64,000 bases of DNA, taken from positions 5,186,501-5,250,500 of the forward strand of contig PUFA01000021.1 of NCBI GenBank assembly GCA_003508835.1, given 5' to 3'. Made by a program: the position numbers and the translations under genes. Source of the DNA: Eonycteris spelaea (Eukaryota; Chordata; Mammalia; Chiroptera; Pteropodidae). Every line of letters starts with the position of its first letter. Position 1 is the first letter of the stretch. Below, in pieces: positions 58,346 to 64,000 of the stretch. The notes under the pieces were generated by a model, which had not been told where the DNA came from, did not search any database, and was given only the letters and a program-made list of their open reading frames with translations.

Positions 58346-60459
58346 TTAGCCACCTCCTGTCCCCGCAGAGACACGGAAGCGATGAATGCCTTGGAAGTTG
58401 TCTGCATTCCAGTCTTGTATTATCACCGTTATTATTTCGATGATCCCGGTGTTCCCATTTTTGAGGGGGCTGCTATAATTACGGGAGCTTGCGTGGACGT
58501 ATTAGATTTCATGAAGGATTCAGCTCTAAGTTAGTCACTCAGAGTGTGCGAGAGTTCTTCCAAGTTCCAGCCGTATCATGGGGATAGGTGGGTGTCCGCA
58601 CCTACTAGGCGCACGTCGTTCACGGAGAAATAGAGACCGAGAGGACGCAGACTCGCCCGTGCTCCGCCCGCGCGGCGGCCCTGCAGGTCGTGAGCCCAGC
58701 GCCCTGGCTGTGACCGCGGCCTGCTTTCAGCTCTTTTTTCGGGGTTACAATGGGGGTTCGTGCTCACTCACACGCGCCACGGTTTTCAGCGAGCGGCTTG
58801 TAGACTGGCATGTGGTCAAGTGCACTTGGCAGGGCGGAAACGCAGAGGGAGGCTCCGGAGTTAAGGCCCACGTCCTCCCACCGGAAGTGGGACGAGGACA
58901 GGGCGAAGGACGTGGGGCCCTGTATCCCTGGACAGAGTCAGCGAAGGCCTGAAACGCTGGGACGTTTGCTGGGAGGCTCCTTCAGGGACAGCCCTGCTGA
59001 CTCCTCCGGGCCACTCTTATCCCCTGTTCCTGCCTCGCGAATATTTCCTGGGGCTGTGGGAGGGGACGCCTCTTCCCTGAGCTGCTGCCCCCACGCTCTC
59101 CTCCTGCTGAATGTGACATGATATGACATGACGTGACTTTGCAGTTTGAAGGTGGAAAATGTCAACTTCTGAAGAGAGCTGGAAGGAAAAAAAAAAAAGC
59201 CGTGCCTGAGTATGGGAGGTGCTAAAAATAGGAACTTCTTAGCTTCTAGAAGAGCAGATAAGTGAACAAATCAGCCGAACGCGAATGCGGTTATTTATGC
59301 TGGGGGTTTTCTCCCTCTCAAATTGTTCCCTGGAGCTACAAAAACACACCCACATACGGGATTGACAGGATTTAATTTCTCATTCCATTCGGAAAACATT
59401 TCTTGGACCCTGTCTCCAAGCGAGGCACCTGATGCAGCTGCCGGATCTCTGAAAGGTTGGGGGCTGCCCGAGGCGAATCCTCGTGGCATGCTAGGAGGGG
59501 GATGAGGATCAGGGCCATTCTGAGAACCCCAACTTCTGTTCTGGAAAATTCCAGGGGTTCCCTGGGGTTCATCGCCTCCAGTGTCCCATTTCGGTTACTG
59601 AATTAATCCATACTTTGAAAATGAGGCTGTGTGAGGGGGTGGTGGTGGGGGGGGCGGTGGGAATCAATGTGGGAGCTTGTGAGAGATGCAGAATCTCCGG
59701 CCGGCCTTGGAGCAGGTCCTGAGTCAGATCTGCCTCTTCACAAGCCCCCAGGGGGTTCACGTGAGGACCCGCTCCGGCTAGAACCCCATGGCTGTGACTA
59801 ACAACCCCCCCCCCCACCTCAGACTGCCCTCTTCCTTTTGGAGAAGTCATAGCTGAGTGACTAGGCTGGAGAACCTGGCTCTCCAGCCTCCGACCTTTCA
59901 AGATCGCACCCAGTCTGGCCGCGAGGTCGGGGTAGGCATCTGCTTTGCTCCAGGTCGTCTGTTTCTTTCCCCAGACACCACAGCTCCCCCTGTGAGACCC
60001 ACCGTGTGTAGGCCCGGAGTTCCAGGCTCGCAAGGTCGCCTCGTCTGGATCACAGACACTGCCAAATGACACGACCCCGGGCCAGACAGGGACAGAGGAC
60101 TTTATGACAGTGCAACAAGCAGCAGGAGGTTGCTTTAAAATGTGGCGTATTCACAGAAAAGGGGAGGTAGAGTAAGGCCAACGGATGGAAAGTTAGTTTG
60201 TTATCCACAGTCCCCGGGGGTGGGGAGGCCATCACAGCGGCTGGGCCCCGCGGGGAACCCTGGGCGGCAGGCCAGGGGCAGAGGGAGCAGGGGAGCACGT
60301 GACCAGAACGGTTGTTGTGGTTTCTGTGGGAAGGGAAAAAGCGAGGCAGGTTAGGTCTGACTAACTCAGATAAGTCCCACGGGCTCCTGGCCACAGGCGC
60401 TGTCCCTAGCTGTCTGGCTCCTGACTCAGGGTCCTTAGAGCAGGTGGATAACGGTCCGA

Positions 60460-61050
60460 GTGTAAGCTCCGCATAGGAGAGGCGGCTCGGGGGCGGGGCG
60501 GGGGGGGGGCGTGGATCGGCTCTGCATTGGCTGAAAAGCTACCAGAGTTGGCAAGGCCCACCCGCCCCACCCCACCCCCCATGGCAAAGCCTCGGAACCC
60601 TAAAAGTGTAACAGCTGCTGGATACATGCTTAGACGTTGCATTCTTCCCGTGTCCCCAAGTCTCAGAAGGGCGACATGCAGGGGTCGGGGGAGGCTGCCA
60701 CGCCATGTGTTTGCACCACCGCCGAGGAGCCCCCAGCTCCGGGGGCTTGTGGTGGGCAGTTAGCAAGCACGCCCGCCTCTGCTTCCCCTGGACACGCCCC
60801 CCGCGCGCCCACATAGGAGACAGCGCCTCTGTGCCCCCACCTGCCGCGCAAACGTCCTTGAAAGAACAGCAAGATGAGCAGAAACGCAGGACCCGGGGGA
60901 GGTCCCCCCGCAGGCCTCGCTGCTGCCCACCCGCCCGCCGCCGCCCTCACCCGCGTGTGCTCCCGCCTGTGCGCAGCCGGGCGCCTGCGCCTTCTCGGGG
61001 TCAGAAAGGCTTGTGAACAAGGCGGACGAGATCTGCTCGCAGGTTCCTCC
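60460..61050. promoter_or_regulatory. GC-rich, CpG-rich block
   Basis: Contains a GC box run (GGGGGCGGGGCGGGGGGGGGG, near 60,489) and a CpG-dense stretch at 60,780-60,990. There is no exon or splice pattern I can support. It could be an orphan CpG island or a local GC-rich patch. Confidence 0.35.
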
Positions 61051-61319
61051 CAGGGACGACAGACGGAGGGAAAGTGAGCACGAGACACCAACGTGACAGG
61101 CAGTGGACGGCGGCGGGGGACCAGTCTGGACTGCGTGGCCGAGGACGGCCTTGCTGGTGCCCTGCGGCTTTCCTGAAGTCCAGGGGTTCCGGGTGTGCTT
61201 CTTGGGCCAGCAGCGGTGGCAGCGTCACCTGGCTGCCCCTCATGCTCCAGAAAGAACCCCTTGGCCCACTGCCATCCCGCCCTCTCAGCCGTCTGCAGCC
61301 CGACCTCACACACCTTTTG

Positions 61320-61520
61320 GGGCTCAGCTCAAATGTCTCTCCCGGAGAGGCCTTCCCACAGGGGCTAACGCGGCCTCCTCCAGCCACTGTCTGCTTCATG
61401 GTGCTTCCTGTTTCAAGCATGTCACCTGCCGCGCTTCATACCTACCTGGTTGATTTCTCACGCATTTCCTCCTTGGCCCTCACCCACAGGGCGCGTCTGG
61501 TTCACAGCTGTCTCCTGTGT
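61320..61520 (+). mobile_element. L2 LINE 3' fragment
   Basis: GGCTCAGCTCAAATGTCTCTCCCGGAGAGGCCTTCCC (61,320-61,356) is the well-known L2 3' region, followed by diverged L2-like sequence. Confidence 0.65.
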
Positions 61521-61699
61521 CCGGTATGGTCGTCAGCCACCCCAGATTGGCCAGAGGAGCAAACGAATGATGCCTCATCTTTTCCGTGACGCCTGTAGCC
61601 ATCTTTCCGCTGTGAGCAGCTCAGACGCTCTGAGTCTTCAGATGGGCAACCTGCATGCTGGCGAGTTGAGGGCCAGCCGCCAACCCCTGCTCTCGATGG

Positions 61700-61890
61700 C
61701 TCACGCACCAAACCCGGCCCACGCCACCTGCTTTTGTACATAAAGTTTTATCGACACATGGTCAGTCACATTGAGTCACATTGTCTCACTCACATTGTCT
61801 ATGGTGGCTTTCGTGTAGTAGCTGTGACAGAGATGGTATAGTTCTGGAAGCTGCAAATATTTGCTGTCTTTACAGAAAACGTGTGCTGCC
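61700..61890. mobile_element. hAT-type MER element, opposite to the 57.2 kb copy
   Basis: Phrases TGCTTTTGTACATAAAGTTTTATCGACACA (61,730-61,759), GTCTATGGTGGCTTTCG and GCTGCAAATATTTGCTGTCTTTACAGAAAACGTGTGCTG are the reverse of the element at 57.2 kb. A short TGAGTCACATTG tandem (61,760-61,800) sits inside. 61.9-63.3 kb shows nothing else supported. Confidence 0.55.
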
Positions 61891-63349
61891 CTGGGCCTCC
61901 GGGTCATCTAGGAAAAGCTAGGTAGGGAGGAGGAGAAGGGATACTCGCTTCCTCCCCACCTGAGCTGGCTGGCACTCAGGTGACTTCTGCTCACAGTCCA
62001 TGTGCCCCCTGTCTGCAAGGGTTGCTGAGAAAGGAACGTAGTGCCTGGCTGGGAAGTACCATTTCGCAGTGAGCCTGCTTCACGGGCGGGGAAATGGCGC
62101 TTTGGGATAAACCCTCTTCATCACACTCTCGTCCCTTCTAATGGAACCTGAGCCCCTCAGAGAGTTCTGCATGGGTTTCAAGCAAACTTGACCCACCTTC
62201 CCCTTTAGAGATGGAGAAGCCAAGACTCGGACAGGGTCGCCAAGGCCCTTCGGGGGCGTGGAGGGAGGGGACAAACACTCCAGTGCTAGAAGCCCTGTGA
62301 TCCAGCCTGTGGCAAACGACATTAGGCTGAGGTTTTACCCGACATCTGAGGTTTTACCCAGTTCTGGCAAATCTCGGTTGCTGAAAATGTATCGTGTCCT
62401 AACTCAGCAATTCTCGGGCTCTGCTTGTGGGACCTGGGGGTCCCCTTTCTTGCAGAAACATGGACTTCCCTGGAGTGAAGGCGCGGAGTGGCTGCACTGT
62501 CCGGCTGCCGCGGTGCTGGCCAGGGAGCCTGGCGTTGGGGACCTGACCACCAGGACCTGTGACATCCACAGATGCCCTGTACTCAGCAGGCTCCGGTGGA
62601 AACCAGTGCTACCGGTTCAAACCAGTTCAGCTTGAAGTCAATCGGAATATATTTTTTTCAGTCTCCTTCCTTGTTGTCGGTGGTTATTCTGTAGATGATA
62701 TATTTGCAATGTGGTTTTTTTCTCTTTTGTAAAATTTGAAACTGATGCTTCACCTTTCTTTTACCAAACTACTCCTAAAAACAAAAAACGTTCTAGAAGT
62801 CTCTGCCCTTGGAGGCCAGCCTGTCCTATCGCAAAACCACAGGTTGTAGAAAGGGCTGGATGTGAATCGAGGCTCTTGCACCAATTCGCGGTTTAGTTCT
62901 CTGAATGCGGGGCCCTCCGTCCAGAAAATGGAAGGAGACCAGCCACGGGTCGTGTGACGACTCAGGAGATGCTGTGGCCGCCGAGCCTGCCACACTGTGG
63001 CGGCCGGTGAACAGCAGCGACGGGTTCCACGGCCACCACGTCCACACCGCTGGTCTGACCTCACGCCAACCTCTCTGGCCCGACCGGCAGCCCCGGAGGC
63101 TGCCCCGGCGCCCGCTGCCCCGGCCCACGCGGGATGCCCCCCCCCCGTGTCTCTGCAGGTCCAAACACTCTGTTCTCTGCAGGTTTTGCCCGAATGCCAC
63201 GTCCACCAGCATCCTGACCGGGGCTCTGGTCAGCGGTCACAGCTGACTCCTGAGAGCCCCAGACACTGAGGCTGTTCTCGGGGCAGGCCCACCCAGGTGG
63301 ACCTGGGGTGCAGGGGCTGGTCACGCTGACACTCCTGGGGGCACACACA

Positions 63350-64000
63350 CAAGACGTGTGGCATTGGGATAGCCACCGTGAAAAAAGCGAAACACGGCAA
63401 GTATGGGCACGGATGTCGAGAAACTGGGAGCCGTGGCACAGCTGGAAGGAATGTGAAATGATGCAGTCACCGTGGGAAGCAATCGGGTCGTTCCTCAAAG
63501 ACTTACAGTGGGATCCAGTGATCCCACTCAACGCACACGCAGAAGCACCGACAGCGGGGTCTGGAAGACGCACGTACACCTCGCTCTTTGCAGCATTATT
63601 CACGAGAGCCCGGTGGAAGCACCCCCAGGGCCCGTCCGTGGCTGAGTGGACAGAGCGGGGGATACGCACCCAACGGGATGTTATTTAGCCTTAAAAAGGA
63701 AGGAAATTCCGACACTTGCTCCAACATAGATGAACCTTGAGGAAATTAGTCTGAGTGAAAGAGGCCAGTCACGAAAGGACAAATAGTATGCGATTCCACT
63801 GACAAAGGTCCCTGAGGGGTCAGATTCATAGGAACAGGAAGTAGAATAGTGGTTGGGGGTGGGGTGGGGGGCTGTCGCTTAATGAGGATAGCATTTCAGT
63901 TCAGGATGATGAAGAAGTTCTGGAGATGGGTGGTGGTGATGGGTCGCACAGCAGTGTGGACGGGCCGAATGGACCGTACACCTGAAAGTGGTCAAAATGG
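63350..64000 (+). mobile_element. L1 LINE ORF2 end and 3' UTR, sense, running off the window
   Basis: Diverged L1: GAGAAACTGGGAGCCGTGGC, GTGATCCCACTCAACGCA, TGCAGCATTATTCACGAGAGCC, AACATAGATGAACCTTGAGG, AGGCCAGTCACGAAAGGAC and CACCTGAAAGTGGTC up to the last base. It carries many stops and does not code. Confidence 0.85.

Overview
The window is nuclear DNA from a placental mammal. It holds two spliced protein genes on the + strand with canonical GT/AG introns. It also holds CpG-rich promoter regions and old interspersed repeats common to placental mammals (L1 3' ends, MaLR/MLT1-type LTRs, MER5/MER20-type hAT elements, MIR and L2). I see no Alu, B1/B2, dog SINEC or ruminant Bov SINEs. The 3' ends of the younger L1 copies look laurasiatherian, possibly bat, but I hold that species guess only weakly.

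Layout: 1-19.8 kb is the 5' flank and first intron region of CMBL. It has a GC/CCAAT/X-box module near 140-360, CpG-rich blocks at about 1.1-2.1 kb and 13.4-13.9 kb (the latter with a good splice donor, the best exon 1 candidate), and repeats. CMBL (dienelactone-hydrolase family; the human enzyme activates olmesartan medoxomil) has five coding exons between 19,870 and 27,015. All splice sites and the catalytic Cys/Asp/His are present, but one base is missing in coding exon 1. This shifts the frame and gives a stop at 20,002. The coding exons total 737 nt, one short of the 738 needed for the 245-residue protein.

27.2-31.7 kb is intergenic, with a nearly identical 260-bp direct duplication and a solo retroviral LTR. 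ROPN1L (ropporin-1-like, an RIIa-domain protein of sperm flagella and cilia) follows. Its promoter is at about 31.9-32.1 kb, its noncoding exon 1 ends at 32,110, and its five coding exons run from 32,302 to 44,967. The predicted protein is 218 residues, about 12 shorter at the C-terminus than human. 45-64 kb shows no gene I can support, only repeats and one GC-rich block near 60.5-61.0 kb.

The most interesting points are the CMBL frameshift and the gene order. As I recall human and mouse, CMBL and ROPN1L are in opposite orientation with MARCHF6 between them. Here they are head-to-tail, 4.9 kb apart, without MARCHF6. One inversion of the CMBL-MARCHF6 block would explain this. The solo LTR at 31,435-31,708, which lacks a matching target-site duplication, sits where the breakpoint should be. 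An inverted duplicate copy of CMBL or an assembly error are the alternatives. I found no bacterial-type system, CRISPR array or other novel multigene system.
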